Below are positions 32,701-50,000 of a stretch of 64,000 bases of DNA, piece after piece. Below the pieces are notes generated by a model. The model was not told where the DNA came from. It was given only the letters and a program-made list of their open reading frames with translations, and ran no database searches. Positions within the stretch are counted from its first letter, which is position 1, and every line of letters begins with the position of its first letter. Position numbers and translations under genes: made by a program. Source of the DNA: Bathymodiolus brooksi (Eukaryota > Mollusca > Bivalvia > Mytilida > Modiolidae); the NCBI GenBank assembly GCA_963680875.1, contig OY804577.1, forward strand, positions 103,737,906 through 103,801,905. Direction: 5' to 3'.

Positions 32701-35700
32701 GATCTACTACACTTGAGGTGAGTACAATAATTATTACACCACCTATGTAGTTTGACTTGACATGAGATAAAATACATGATCTACTACACTTGAGGTGAGT
32801 ACACTAATTATTACACCACCTATGTAGTTTGACTTGACATGAGATAAAACCCATGATCTACTACATTTGAGGTGAGTACACTAATTATTACACCACCTAT
32901 GTAGTTTGACTTGACATGAGATAAAACCCATGATCTACTACACTTGAGATGAGTACACTAATTATTACACCACCTATGTAGTTTGACTTGACATGAGATA
33001 AAACCCATGATCTACTACACTTGAGGTGAGTACACTAATTATTACACCACCTATGTAGTTTGACTTGACATGAGATAAAACCCATGATCTATTACACTTG
33101 AGGTGAGTATGTTAATTATTACACCACCTATGTAGTTTGACTTGACATGAGATAAAACCCATGATCTACTACACTTGAGGTGAGTACACTAATTATTACA
33201 CCACCTATGTAGTTTGACTTGACATGAGATAAAACCCATGATCTACTACACTTGAGGTGAGTACACTAATTATTACACCACCTATGTAGTTTGACTTGAC
33301 ATGAGATAAAACCCATGATCTACTACACTTGAGGTGAGTACACTAATTATTACACCACCTATGTAGTTTGACTCGACATGAGATAAAATCCATGATCTAC
33401 TACACTTGAGGTGAGTACACTAATTATTACACCACCTATGTAGTTTGACTTGACATGAGATAAAACCCATGATCTATTACACTTGAGGTGAGTACACTAA
33501 TTATTACACCACCTATGTAGTTTGACTTGACATGAGATAAAACCCATGATCTACTACACTTGAGGTGAGTACACTAATTATTACACCACCTATGTAGTTT
33601 GACTTGACATGAGATAAAACCCATGATCTACTACACTTGAGGTGAGTATGCTAATTATTACACCACCTATGTAGTTTGACTTGACATGAGATAAAACCCA
33701 TGATCTACTACACTTGAGGTGAGTACACTAATTATTACACCACCTATGTAGTTTGACTTGACATGAGATAAAACCCATGATCTACTACACTTGAGGTGAG
33801 TACACTAATTATTACACCACCTATGTAGTTTGACTTGACATTAGATAAAACCCATGATCTACTACACTTGAGGTGAGTATGCTAATTATTACACCACCTA
33901 TGTAGTTTGACTTGACATGAGATAAAACCCATGATCTACTACACTTGAGGTGAGTACACTAATTATTACACCACCTATGTAGTTTGACTTGACATGAGAT
34001 AAAATACATGATCTACTACACTTGAGGTGAGTACACTAATTATTACACCACCTATGTAGTTTGACTTGACATGAAATAAAACCCATGATCTACTACACTT
34101 GAGGTGAGTGCACTAATTATTACACCACCTATGTAGTTTGACTTGACATGAGATAAAATACATGATCTACTACACTTGAGGTGAGTACGCTAATTATTAC
34201 ACCACCTATGTAGTTTGACTTGACATGAGATAAAACCCATGATCTACTACACTTGAGGTGAGTACACTAATTATTACACCACCTATGTAGTTTGACTTGA
34301 CATGAGATAAAACCCATGATCTACTACACTTGAGGTGAGTACACTAATTATTACACCACCTATGTAGTTTGACTTGACATGAGATAAAACCCATGATCTA
34401 CTACACTTGAGGTGAGTACACTAATTATTACACCACCTATGTAGTTTGACTTGACATTAGATAAAATACATGATCTACTACACTTGAGGTGAGTACACTA
34501 ATTATTACACCACCTATGTAGTTTGACTTGACATGAGATAAAACCCATGATCTACTACATTTGAGGTGAGTACACTAATTATTACACCACCTATGTAGTT
34601 TGACTCGACATGAGATAAAACCCATGATCTACTACACTTGAGGTGAGTACACTAATTATTACACCACCTATGTAGTTTGACTTGACATGAGATAAAACCC
34701 ATGATATACTACACTTGAGGTGAGTACGCTAATTATTACACCACCTATGTAGTTTGACTTGACATGAGATAAAACCCATGATCTACTACACTTGAGGTGA
34801 GTACACTAATTATTACACCACCTATGTAGTTTGACTTGACATTAGATAAAACCCATGATCTACTACACTTGAGGTGAGTATGCTAATTATTACACCACCT
34901 ATGTAGTTTGACTTGACATGAGATAAAACCCATGATCTACTACACTTGAGGTGAGTACACTAATTATTACACCACCTATGTAGTTTGACTAGACATGAGA
35001 TAAAATACATGATCTACTACACTTGAGGTGAGTACGCTAATTATTACACCACCTATGTAGTTTGACTTGACATGAAATAAAACCCATGATCTACTACACT
35101 TGAGGTGAGTACACTAATTATTATACCACCTATGTAGTTTGACTTGACATTAGATAAAATACATGATCTACTACACTTGAGGTGAGTACACTAATTATTA
35201 CACCACCTATGTAGTTTGACTTGACATGAGATAAAATACATGATCTACTACACTTGAGGTGAGTACGCTAATTATTACACCACCTATGTAGTTTGACTTG
35301 ACATGAGATAAAACCCATGATCTACTACACTTGAGGTGAGTACACTAATTATTACACCACCTATGTAGTTTGACTTGACATGAGATAAAACCCATGATCT
35401 ACTACACTTGAGGTGAGTACACTAATTATTACACCACCTATGTAGTTTGACTTGACATTAGATAAAATACATGATCTACTACACTTGAGGTGAGTACACT
35501 AATTATTACACCACCTATGTAGTTTGACTTGACATGAGACAAAATCCATGATCTACTACACTTGAGGTGAGTACACTAATTATTACACCACCTATGTAGT
35601 TTGACTTGACATGAGATAAAACCCATGACCTACTACACTTGAGGTGAGTACACTAATTATTACACCACCTATGTAGTTTGACTTGACATGAGATAAAACC

Positions 35701-38561
35701 CATGATCTACTACACTTGAGGTGAGTACACTAATTATTACACCACCTATGTAGTTTGACTTGACATGAGATAAAACCCATGATCTACTACACTTGAGGTG
35801 AGTACACTAATTATTACACCACCTATGTAGTTTGACTTGACATGAGATAAAACCCATGATCTACTACACTTGAGGTGAGTACACTAATTATTACACCACC
35901 TATGTAGTTTGACTTGACATTAGATAAAATACATGATCTACTACACTTGAGGTGAGTACACTAATTATTACACCACCTATGTAGTTTGACTTGACATGAG
36001 ATAAAACCCATGATCTACTACACTTGAGGTGAGTACACTAATTATTACACCACCTATGTAGTTTGACTTGACATGAGATAAAACCCATGATCTACTACAC
36101 TTGAGGTGAGTACACTAATTATTACACCACCTATGTAGTTTGACTTGACATTAGATAAAATACATGATCTACTACACTTGAGGTGAGTACACTAATTATT
36201 ACACCACCTATGTAGTTTGACTTGACATGAGATAAAACCCATGATCTACTACATTTGAGGTGAGTACACTAATTATTACACCACCTATGTAGTTTGACTC
36301 GACATGAGATAAAACCCATGATCTACTACACTTGAGGTGAGTACACTAATTATTACACCACCTATGTAGTTTGACTTGACATGAGATAAAATCCATGATC
36401 TACTACACTTGAGGTGAGTACACTAATTATTACACCACCTATGTAGTTTGACTTGACATGAGATAAAACCCATGATCTATTACACTTGAGGTGAGTACGC
36501 TAATTATTACACCACCTATGTAGTTTGACTTGACATGAGATAAAACCCATGATCTACTACACTTGAGGTGAGTACACTAATTATTACACCACCTATGTAG
36601 TTTGACTTGACATTAGATAAAACCCATGATCTACTACACTTGAGGTGAGTATGCTAATTATTACACCACCTATGTAGTTTGACTTGACATGAGATAAAAC
36701 CCATGATCTACTACACTTGAGGTGAGTACACTAATTATTACACCACCTATGTAGTTTGACTTGACATGAGATAAAACCCATGATCTACTACATTTGAGGT
36801 GAGTACACTAATTATTACACCACCTATGTAGTTTGACTCGACATGAGATAAAACCCATGATCTACTACACTTGAGGTGAGTACACTAATTATTACACCAC
36901 CTATGTAGTTTGACTTGACATGAGATAAAATCCATGATCTACTACACTTGAGGTGAGTACACTAATTATTACACCACCTATGTAGTTTGACTTGACATGA
37001 GATAAAACCCATGATCTATTACACTTGAGGTGAGTACACTAATTATTACACCACCTATGTAGTTTGACTTGACATGAGATAAAACCCATGATCTACTACA
37101 CTTGAGGTGAGTACACTAATTATTACACCACCTATGTAGTTTGACTTGACATTAGATAAAACCCATGATCTACTACACTTGAGGTGAGTATGCTAATTAT
37201 TACACCACCTATGTAGTTTGACTTGACATGAGATAAAACCCATGATCTACTACACTTGAGGTGAGTACACTAATTATTACACCACCTATGTAGTTTGACT
37301 TGACATGAAATAAAACCCATGATCTACTACACTTGAGGTGAGTGCACTAATTATTACACCACCTATGTAGTTTGACTTGACATGAGATAAAATACATGAT
37401 CTACTACACTTGAGGTGAGTACGCTAATTATTACACCACCTATGTAGTTTGACTTGACATTAGATAAAACCCATGATCTACTACACTTGAGGTGAGTACT
37501 CTAATTATTACACCACCTATGTAGTTTGACTTGACATGAGATAAAACCCATGATCTACTACACTTGAGGTGAGTACACTAATTATTACACCACCTATGTA
37601 GTTTGACTTGACATTAGATAAAATACATGATCTACTACACTTGAGGTGAGTACACTAATTATTACACCACCTATGTAGTTTGACTTGACATGAGATAAAA
37701 CCCATGATCTACTACACTTGAGGTGAGTACACTAATTATTACACCACCTATGTAGTTTGACTTGACATGAGATAAAACCCATGATCTACTACATTTGAGG
37801 TGAGTACACTAATTATTACACCACCTATGTAGTTTGACTTGACATTAGATAAAACCCATGATCTACTACACTTGAGGTGAGTATGCTAATTATTACACCA
37901 CCTATGTAGTTTGACTTGACATGAGATAAAACCCATGATCTACTACACTTGAGGTGAGTACACTAATTATTACACCACCTATGTAGTTTGACTTGACATG
38001 AGATAAAATACATGATCTACTACACTTGAGGTGAGTACACTAATTATTACACCACCTATGTAGTTTGACTTGACATGAAATAAAACCCATGATCTACTAC
38101 ACTTGAGGTGAGTGCACTAATTATTACACCACCTATGTAGTTTGACTTGACATGAGATAAAATACATGATCTACTACACTTGAGGTGAGTACGCTAATTA
38201 TTACACCACCTATGTAGTTTGACTTGACATGAGATAAAACCCATGATCTACTACACTTGACGTGAGTACACTAATTATTACACCACCTATGTAGTTTGAC
38301 TTGACATGAGATAAAACCCATGATCTACTACACTTGAGGTGAGTACACTAATTATTACACCACCTATGTAGTTTGACTTGACATTAGATAAAATACATGA
38401 TCTACTACACTTGAGGTGAGTACACTAATTATTACACCACCTATGTAGTTTGACTTGACATGAGATAAAACCCATGATCTACTACACTTGACGTGAGTAC
38501 ACTAATTATTACACCACCTATGTAGTTTGACTTGACATGAGATAAAACTCATGATCTACTA

Positions 38562-41500
38562 CATTTGAGGTGAGTACACTAATTATTACACCACCTATGT
38601 AGTTTGACTCGACATGAGATAAAACCCATGATCTACTACACTTGAGGTGAGTACACTAATTATTACACCACCTATGTAGTTTGACTTGACATGAGATAAA
38701 ATCCATGATCTACTACACTTGAGGTGAGTACACTAATTATTACACCACCTATGTAGTTTGACTTGACATGAGATAAAACCCATGATCTATTACACTTGAG
38801 GTGAGTACGCTAATTATTACACCACCTATGTAGTTTGACTTGACATGAGATAAAACCCATGATCTACTACACTTGAGGTGAGTACACTAATTATTACACC
38901 ACCTATGTAGTTTGACTTGACATTAGATAAAACCCATGATCTACTACACTTGAGGTGAGTATGCTAATTATTACACCACCTATGTAGTTTGACTTGACAT
39001 GAAATAAAACCCATGATCTACTACACTTGAGGTGAGTGCACTAATTATTACACCACCTATGTAGTTTGACTTGACATGAGATAAAATACATGATCTACTA
39101 CACTTGAGGTGAGTACACTAATTATTACACCACCTATGTAGTTTGACTTGACATGAGATAAAACCCATGATCTACTACACTTGAGGTGAGTACACTAATT
39201 ATTACACCACCTATGTAGTTTGACTTGACATGAGATAAAACCCATGATCTACTACACTTGAGGTGAGTACACTAATTATTACACCACCTATGTAGTTTGA
39301 CTTGACATGAGATAAAACCCATGATCTACTACACTTGAGGTGAGTACACTAATTATTACACCACCTATGTAGTTTGACTTGACATTAGATAAAATACATG
39401 ATCTACTACACTTGAGGTGAGTACACTAATTATTACACCACCTATGTAGTTTGACTTGACATGAGACAAAATCCATGATCTACTACACTTGAGGTGAGTA
39501 CACTAATTATTACACCACCTATGTAGTTTGACTTGACATGAGATAAAACCCATGATCTACTACACTTGAGGTGAGTACACTAATTATTACACCACCTATG
39601 TAGTTTGACTTGACATTAGATAAAATACATGATCTACTACACTTGAGGTGAGTACACTAATTATTACACCACCTATGTAGTTTGACTTGACATGAGACAA
39701 AATCCATGATCTACTACACTTGAGGTGAGTACACTAATTATTACACCACCTATGTAGTTTGACTTGACATGAGATAAAACCCATGATCTACTACACTTGA
39801 GGTGAGTACACTAATTATTACACCACCTATGTAGTTTGACTTGACATGAGATAAAATACATGATCTACTACACTTGAGGTGAGTACACTAATTATTACAC
39901 CACCTATGTAGTTTGACTTGACATGAGATAAAACCCATGATCTACTACATTTGAGGTGAGTACACTAATTATTACACCACCTATGTAGTTTGACTCGACA
40001 TGAGATAAAACCCATGATCTACTACACTTGAGGTGAGTACACTAATTATTACACCACCTATGTAGTTTGACTTGACATGAGATAAAATCCATGATCTACT
40101 ACACTTGAGGTGAGTACACTAATTATTACACCACCTATGTAGTTTGACTTGACATGAGATAAAACCCATGATCTATTACACTTGAGGTGAGTACGCTAAT
40201 TATTACACCACCTATGTAGTTTGACTTGACATGAGATAAAACCCATGATCTACTACACTTGAGGTGAGTACACTAATTATTACACCACCTATGTAGTTTG
40301 ACTTGACATTAGATAAAACCCATGATCTACTACACTTGAGGTGAGTATGCTAATTATTACACCACCTATGTAGTTTGACTTGACATGAGATAAAACCCAT
40401 GATCTACTACACTTGAGGTGAGTACACTAATTATTACACCACCTATGTAGTTTGACTTGACATGAGATAAAATACATTATCTACTACACTTGAGGTGAGT
40501 ACGCTAATTATTACACCACCTATGTAGTTTGACTTGACATGAAATAAAACCCATGATCTACTACACTTGAGGTGAGTGCACTAATTATTACACCACCTAT
40601 GTAGTTTGACTTGACATGAGATAAAATACATGATCTACTACACTTGAGGTGAGTACACTAATTATTACACCACCTATGTAGTTTGACTTGACATGAGATA
40701 AAACCCATGATCTACTACACTTGAGGTGAGTACACTAATTATTACACCACCTATGTAGTTTGACTTGACATGAGATAAAACCCATGATCTACTACACTTG
40801 AGGTGAGTACACTAATTATTACACCACCTATGTAGTTTGACTTGACATTAGATAAAATACATGATCTACTACACTTGAGGTGAGTACACTAATTATTACA
40901 CCACCTATGTAGTTTGACTTGACATGAGACAAAATCCATGATCTACTACACTTGAGGTGAGTACGCTAATTATTACACCACCTATGTAGTTTGACTTGAC
41001 ATGAGATAAAACCCATGATCTACTACACTTGACGTGAGTACACTAATTATTACACCACCTATGTAGTTTGACTTGACATGAGATAAAACCCATGATCTAC
41101 TACACTTGAGGTGAGTACACTAATTATTACACCACCTATGTAGTTTGACTTGACATTAGATAAAATACATGATCTACTACACTTGAGGTGAGTACACTAA
41201 TTATTACACCACCTATGTAGTTTGACTTGACATGAGATAAAACCCATGATCTACTACACTTGACGTGAGTACACTAATTATTACACCACCTATGTAGTTT
41301 GACTTGACATGAGATAAAACTCATGATCTACTACATTTGAGGTGAGTACACTAATTATTACACCACCTATGTAGTTTGACTCGACATGAGATAAAACCCA
41401 TGATCTACTACACTTGAGGTGAGTACACTAATTATTACACCACCTATGTAGTTTGACTTGACATGAGATAAAATCCATGATCTACTACACTTGAGGTGAG

Positions 41501-44028
41501 TACACTAATTATTACACCACCTATGTAGTTTGACTTGACATGAGATAAAACCCATGATCTATTACACTTGAGGTGAGTACGCTAATTATTACACCACCTA
41601 TGTAGTTTGACTTGACATGAGATAAAACCCATGATCTACTACACTTGAGGTGAGTACACTAATTATTACACCACCTATGTAGTTTGACTTGACATTAGAT
41701 AAAACCCATGATCTACTACACTTGAGGTGAGTATGCTAATTATTACACCACCTATGTAGTTTGACTTGACATGAAATAAAACCCATGATCTACTACACTT
41801 GAGGTGAGTGCACTAATTATTACACCACCTATGTAGTTTGACTTGACATGAGATAAAATACATGATCTACTACACTTGAGGTGAGTACACTAATTATTAC
41901 ACCACCTATGTAGTTTGACTTGACATGAGATAAAACCCATGATCTACTACACTTGAGGTGAGTACACTAATTATTACACCACCTATGTAGTTTGACTTGA
42001 CATGAGATAAAACCCATGATCTACTACACTTGAGGTGAGTACACTAATTATTACACCACCTATGTAGTTTGACTTGACATGAGATAAAACCCATGATCTA
42101 CTACACTTGAGGTGAGTACACTAATTATTACACCACCTATGTAGTTTGACTTGACATTAGATAAAATACATGATCTACTACACTTGAGGTGAGTACACTA
42201 ATTATTACACCACCTATGTAGTTTGACTTGACATGAGACAAAATCCATGATCTACTACACTTGAGGTGAGTACACTAATTATTACACCACCTATGTAGTT
42301 TGACTTGACATGAGATAAAACCCATGATCTACTACACTTGAGGTGAGTACACTAATTATTACACCACCTATGTAGTTTGACTTGACATTAGATAAAATAC
42401 ATGATCTACTACACTTGAGGTGAGTACACTAATTATTACACCACCTATGTAGTTTGACTTGACATGAGACAAAATCCATGATCTACTACACTTGAGGTGA
42501 GTACACTAATTATTACACCACCTATGTAGTTTGACTTGACATGAGATAAAACCCATGATCTACTACACTTGAGGTGAGTACACTAATTATTACACCACCT
42601 ATGTAGTTTGACTTGACATGAGATAAAATACATGATATACTACACTTGAGGTGAGTACACTAATTATTACACCACCTATGTAGTTTGACTTGACATGAGA
42701 TAAAACCCATGATCTACTACATTTGAGGTGAGTACACTAATTATTACACCACCTATGTAGTTTGACTCGACATGAGATAAAACCCATGATCTACTACACT
42801 TGAGGTGAGTACACTAATTATTACACCACCTATGTAGTTTGACTTGACATGAGATAAAATCCATGATCTACTACACTTGAGGTGAGTACACTAATTATTA
42901 CACCACCTATGTAGTTTGACTTGACATGAGATAAAACCCATGATCTATTACACTTGAGGTGAGTACGCTAATTATTACACCACCTATGTAGTTTGACTTG
43001 ACATGAGATAAAACCCATGATCTACTACACTTGAGGTGAGTACACTAATTATTACACCACCTATGTAGTTTGACTTGACATTAGATAAAACCCATGATCT
43101 ACTACACTTGAGGTGAGTATGCTAATTATTACACCACCTATGTAGTTTGACTTGACATGAGATAAAACCCATGATCTACTACACTTGAGGTGAGTACACT
43201 AATTATTACACCACCTATGTAGTTTGACTTGACATGAGATAAAATACATTATCTACTACACTTGAGGTGAGTACGCTAATTATTACACCACCTATGTAGT
43301 TTGACTTGACATGAAATAAAACCCATGATCTACTACACTTGAGGTGAGTGCACTAATTATTACACCACCTATGTAGTTTGACTTGACATGAGATAAAATA
43401 CATGATCTACTACACTTGAGGTGAGTACACTAATTATTACACCACCTATGTAGTTTGACTTGACATGAGATAAAACCCATGATCTACTACACTTGAGGTG
43501 AGTACACTAATTATTACACCACCTATGTAGTTTGACTTGACATGAGATAAAACCCATGATCTACTACACTTGAGGTGAGTACACTAATTATTACACCACC
43601 TATGTAGTTTGACTTGACATTAGATAAAATACATGATCTACTACACTTGAGGTGAGTACACTAATTATTACACCACCTATGTAGTTTGACTTGACATGAG
43701 ACAAAATCCATGATCTACTACACTTGAGGTGAGTACACTAATTATTACACCACCTATGTAGTTTGACTTGACATGAGATAAAACCCATGATCTGCTACAC
43801 TTGAGGTGAGTACGCTAATTATTACACCACCTATGTAGTTTGACTTGACATGAGATAAAACCCATGATCTACTACACTTGAGGTGAGTACAATAATTATT
43901 ACACCACCTATGTAGTTTGACTTGACATGAGATAAAATACATGATCTACTACACTTGAGGTGAGTACACTAATTATTACACCACCTATGTAGTTTGACTT
44001 GACATGAGATAAAACCCATGATCTACTA
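38562..44028. repeat. Satellite subdomain III: 18-monomer (1386-bp) higher-order repeat, alternating as 36-mers
   Basis: The CATTTGAG variant occurs at 38562, 39948, 41334 and 42720, exactly 1386 bp (18 monomers) apart each time. CTATTACAC followed by GTACGCT keeps the same step at 38787, 40173, 41559 and 42945. Odd and even copies differ. CTTGACGTG (38256, 41028) and the AAAACTCATG form occur in copies 1 and 3; the CATTAT variant (40475, 43247) occurs in copies 2 and 4. Both pairs are 2772 bp (36 monomers) apart. The next CATTTGAG, at 44029, is 17 monomers on, so the last copy has lost one monomer. Confidence 0.9.
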
Positions 44029-47000
44029 CATTTGAGGTGAGTACACTAATTATTACACCACCTATGTAGTTTGACTCGACATGAGATAAAACCCATGATC
44101 TACTACACTTGAGGTGAGTACACTAATTATTACACCACCTATGTAGTTTGACTTGACATGAGATAAAATCCATGATCTACTACACTTGAGGTGAGTACAC
44201 TAATTATTACACCACCTATGTAGTTTGACTTGACATGAGATAAAACCCATGATCTATTACACTTGAGGTGAGTACACTAATTATTACACCACCTATGTAG
44301 TTTGACTTGACATGAGATAAAACCCATGATCTACTACACTTGAGGTGAGTACACTAATTATTACACCACCTATGTAGTTTGACTTGACATTAGATAAAAC
44401 CCATGATCTACTACACTTGAGGTGAGTATGCTAATTATTACACCACCTATGTAGTTTGACTTGACATGAGATAAAACCCATGATCTACTACACTTGAGGT
44501 GAGTACACTAATTATTACACCACCTATGTAGTTTGACTTGACATGAGATAAAATACATGATCTACTACACTTGAGGTGAGTACACTAATTATTACACCAC
44601 CTATGTAGTTTGACTTGACATGAGATAAAACCCATGATCTACTACACTTGAGGTGAGTACACTAATTATTACACCACCTATGTAGTTTGACTTGACATTA
44701 GATAAAATACATGATCTACTACACTTGAGGTGAGTACACTAATTATTACACCACCTATGTAGTTTGACTTGACATGAGATAAAACCCATGATCTACTACA
44801 CTTGAGGTGAGTACACTAATTATTACACCACCTATGTAGTTTGACTTGACATGAGACAAAATCCATGATCTACTACACTTGAGGTGAGTACACTAATTAT
44901 TACACCACCTATGTAGTTTGACTTGACATGAGATAAAACCCATGATCTACTACACTTGAGGTGAGTACACTAATTATTACACCACCTATGTAGTTTGACT
45001 TGACATTAGATAAAATACATGATCTACTACACTTGAGGTGAGTACACTAATTATTACACCACCTATGTAGTTTGACTTGACATGAGATAAAACCCATGAT
45101 CTACTACATTTGAGGTGAGTACACTAATTATTACACCACCTATGTAGTTTGACTCGACATGAGATAAAACCCATGATCTACTACACTTGAGGTGAGTACA
45201 CTAATTATTACACCACCTATGTAGTTTGACTTGACATGATATAAAATCCATGATCTACTACACTTGAGGTGAGTACACTAATTATTACACCACCTATGTA
45301 GTTTGACTTGACATGAGATAAAACCCATGATCTATTACACTTGAGGTGAGTACGCTAATTATTACACCACCTATGTAGTTTGACTTGACATGAGATAAAA
45401 CCCATGATCTACTACACTTGAGGTGAGTACACTAATTATTACACCACCTATGTAGTTTGACTTGACATTAGATAAAACCCATGATCTACTACACTTGAGG
45501 TGAGTACACTAATTATTACACCACCTATGTAGTTTGACTTGACATGAGATAAAATACATGATCTACTACACTTGAGGTGAGTACACTAATTATTACACCA
45601 CCTATGTAGTTTGACTTGACATGAGATAAAACCCATGATCTACTACACTTGAGGTGAGTACACTAATTATTACACCACCTATGTAGTTTGACTTGACATT
45701 AGATAAAATACATGATCTACTACACTTGAGGTGAGTACACTAATTATTACACCACCTATGTAGTTTGACTTGACATGAGATAAAACCCATGATCTACTAC
45801 ACTTGAGGTGAGTACACTAATTATTACACCACCTATGTAGTTTGACTTGACATGAGACAAAATCCATGATCTACTACACTTGAGGTGAGTACACTAATTA
45901 TTACACCACCTATGTAGTTTGACTTGACATGAGATAAAACCCATGATCTACTACACTTGAGGTGAGTACACTAATTATTACACCACCTATGTAGTTTGAC
46001 TTGACATTAGATAAAATACATGATCTACTACACTTGAGGTGAGTACACTAATTATTACACCACCTATGTAGTTTGACTTGACATGAGATAAAACCCATGA
46101 TCTACTACATTTGAGGTGAGTACACTAATTATTACACCACCTATGTAGTTTGACTCGACATGAGATAAAACCCATGATCTACTACACTTGAGGTGAGTAC
46201 ACTAATTATTACACCACCTATGTAGTTTGACTTGACATGAGATAAAATCCATGATCTACTACACTTGAGGTGAGTACACTAATTATTACACCACCTATGT
46301 AGTTTGACTTGACATGAGATAAAACCCATGATCTATTACACTTGAGGTGAGTACGCTAATTATTACACCACCTATGTAGTTTGACTTGACATGAGATAAA
46401 ACCCATGATCTACTACACTTGAGGTGAGTACACTAATTATTACACCACCTATGTAGTTTGACTTGACATTAGATAAAACCCATGATCTACTACACTTGAG
46501 GTGAGTACACTAATTATTACACCACCTATGTAGTTTGACTTGACATGAGATAAAATCCATGATCTACTACACTTGAGGTGAGTACACTAATTATTACACC
46601 ACCTATGTAGTTTGACTTGACATGAGATAAAACCCATGATCTATTACACTTGAGGTGAGTACACTAATTATTACACCACCTATGTAGTTTGACTTGACAT
46701 GAGATAAAACCCATGATCTACTACACTTGAGGTGAGTACACTAATTATTACACCACCTATGTAGTTTGACTTGACATTAGATAAAACCCATGATCTACTA
46801 CACTTGAGGTGAGTATGCTAATTATTACACCACCTATGTAGTTTGACTTGACATGAGATAAAACCCATGATCTACTACACTTGAGGTGAGTACACTAATT
46901 ATTACACCACCTATGTAGTTTGACTTGACATGAGATAAAATACATGATCTACTACACTTGAGGTGAGTACACTAATTATTACACCACCTATGTAGTTTGA

Positions 47001-50000
47001 CTTGACATGAGATAAAACCCATGATCTACTACACTTGAGGTGAGTACACTAATTATTACACCACCTATGTAGTTTGACTTGACATTAGATAAAATACATG
47101 ATCTACTACACTTGAGGTGAGTACACTAATTATTACACCACCTATGTAGTTTGACTTGACATGAGATAAAACCCATGATCTACTACACTTGAGGTGAGTA
47201 CACTAATTATTACACCACCTATGTAGTTTGACTTGACATGAGACAAAATCCATGATCTACTACACTTGAGGTGAGTACACTAATTATTACACCACCTATG
47301 TAGTTTGACTTGACATGAGATAAAACCCATGATCTACTACACTTGAGGTGAGTACACTAATTATTACACCACCTATGTAGTTTGACTTGACATTAGATAA
47401 AATACATGATCTACTACACTTGAGGTGAGTACACTAATTATTACACCACCTATGTAGTTTGACTTGACATGAGATAAAACCCATGATCTACTACATTTGA
47501 GGTGAGTACACTAATTATTACACCACCTATGTAGTTTGACTCGACATGAGATAAAACCCATGATCTACTACACTTGAGGTGAGTACACTAATTATTACAC
47601 CACCTATGTAGTTTGACTTGACATGATATAAAATCCATGATCTACTACACTTGAGGTGAGTACACTAATTATTACACCACCTATGTAGTTTGACTTGACA
47701 TGAGATAAAACCCATGATCTATTACACTTGAGGTGAGTACGCTAATTATTACACCACCTATGTAGTTTGACTTGACATGAGATAAAACCCATGATCTACT
47801 ACACTTGAGGTGAGTACACTAATTATTACACCACCTATGTAGTTTGACTTGACATTAGATAAAACCCATGATCTACTACACTTGAGGTGAGTACACTAAT
47901 TATTACACCACCTATGTAGTTTGACTTGACATGAGATAAAATACATGATCTACTACACTTGAGGTGAGTACACTAATTATTACACCACCTATGTAGTTTG
48001 ACTTGACATGAGATAAAACCCATGATCTACTACACTTGAGGTGAGTACACTAATTATTACACCACCTATGTAGTTTGACTTGACATTAGATAAAATACAT
48101 GATCTACTACACTTGAGGTGAGTACACTAATTATTACACCACCTATGTAGTTTGACTTGACATGAGATAAAACCCATGATCTACTACACTTGAGGTGAGT
48201 ACACTAATTATTACACCACCTATGTAGTTTGACTTGACATGAGACAAAATCCATGATCTACTACACTTGAGGTGAGTACACTAATTATTACACCACCTAT
48301 GTAGTTTGACTTGACATGAGATAAAACCCATGATCTACTACACTTGAGGTGAGTACACTAATTATTACACCACCTATGTAGTTTGACTTGACATTAGATA
48401 AAATACATGATCTACTACACTTGAGGTGAGTACACTAATTATTACACCACCTATGTAGTTTGACTTGACATGAGATAAAACCCATGATCTACTACATTTG
48501 AGGTGAGTACACTAATTATTACACCACCTATGTAGTTTGACTCGACATGAGATAAAACCCATGATCTACTACACTTGAGGTGAGTACACTAATTATTACA
48601 CCACCTATGTAGTTTGACTTGACATGAGATAAAATCCATGATCTACTACATTTGAGGTGAGTACACTAATTATTACACCACCTATGTAGTTTGACTTGAC
48701 ATGAGATAAAACCCATGATCTATTACACTTGAGGTGAGTACGCTAATTATTACACCACCTATGTAGTTTGACTTGACATGAGATAAAACCCATGATCTAC
48801 TACACTTGAGGTGAGTACACTAATTATTACACCACCTATGTAGTTTGACTTGACATTAGATAAAACCCATGATCTACTACACTTGAGGTGAGTACACTAA
48901 TTATTACACCACCTATGTAGTTTGACTTGACATGAGATAAAACCCATGATCTACTACACTTGAGGTGAGTACACTAATTATTACACCACCTATGTAGTTT
49001 GACTTGACATGAGATAAAACCCATGATCTACTACACTTGAGGTGAGTACACTAATTATTACACCACCTATGTAGTTTGACTTGACATTAGATAAAACCCA
49101 TGATCTACTACACTTGAGGTGAGTACACTAATTATTACACCACCTATGTAGTTTGACTTGACATGAGATAAAACCCATGATCTATTACACTTGAGGTGAG
49201 TACGCTAATTATTACACCACCTATGTAGTTTGACTTGACATGAGATAAAACCCATGATCTACTACACTTGAGGTGAGTACACTAATTATTACACCACCTA
49301 TGTAGTTTGACTTGACATGAGATAAAACCCATGATCTACTACACTTGAGGTGAGTACACTAATTATTACACCACCTATGTAGTTTGACTTGACATGAGAC
49401 AAAATCCATGATCTACTACACTTGAGGTGAGTACACTAATTATTACACCACCTATGTAGTTTGACTTGACATGAGATAAAACCCATGATCTACTACACTT
49501 GAGGTGAGTACACTAATTATTACACCACCTATGTAGTTTGACTTGACATTAGATAAAATACATGATCTACTACACTTGAGGTGAGTACACTAATTATTAC
49601 ACCACCTATGTAGTTTGACTTGACATGAGATAAAACCCATGATCTACTACATTTGAGGTGAGTACACTAATTATTACACCACCTATGTAGTTTGACTCGA
49701 CATGAGATAAAACCCATGATCTACTACACTTGAGGTGAGTACACTAATTATTACACCACCTATGTAGTTTGACTTGACATGAGATAAAATCCATGATCTA
49801 CTACATTTGAGGTGAGTACACTAATTATTACACCACCTATGTAGTTTGACTTGACATGAGATAAAACCCATGATCTATTACACTTGAGGTGAGTACGCTA
49901 ATTATTACACCACCTATGTAGTTTGACTTGACATGAGATAAAACCCATGATCTACTACACTTGAGGTGAGTACACTAATTATTACACCACCTATGTAGTT

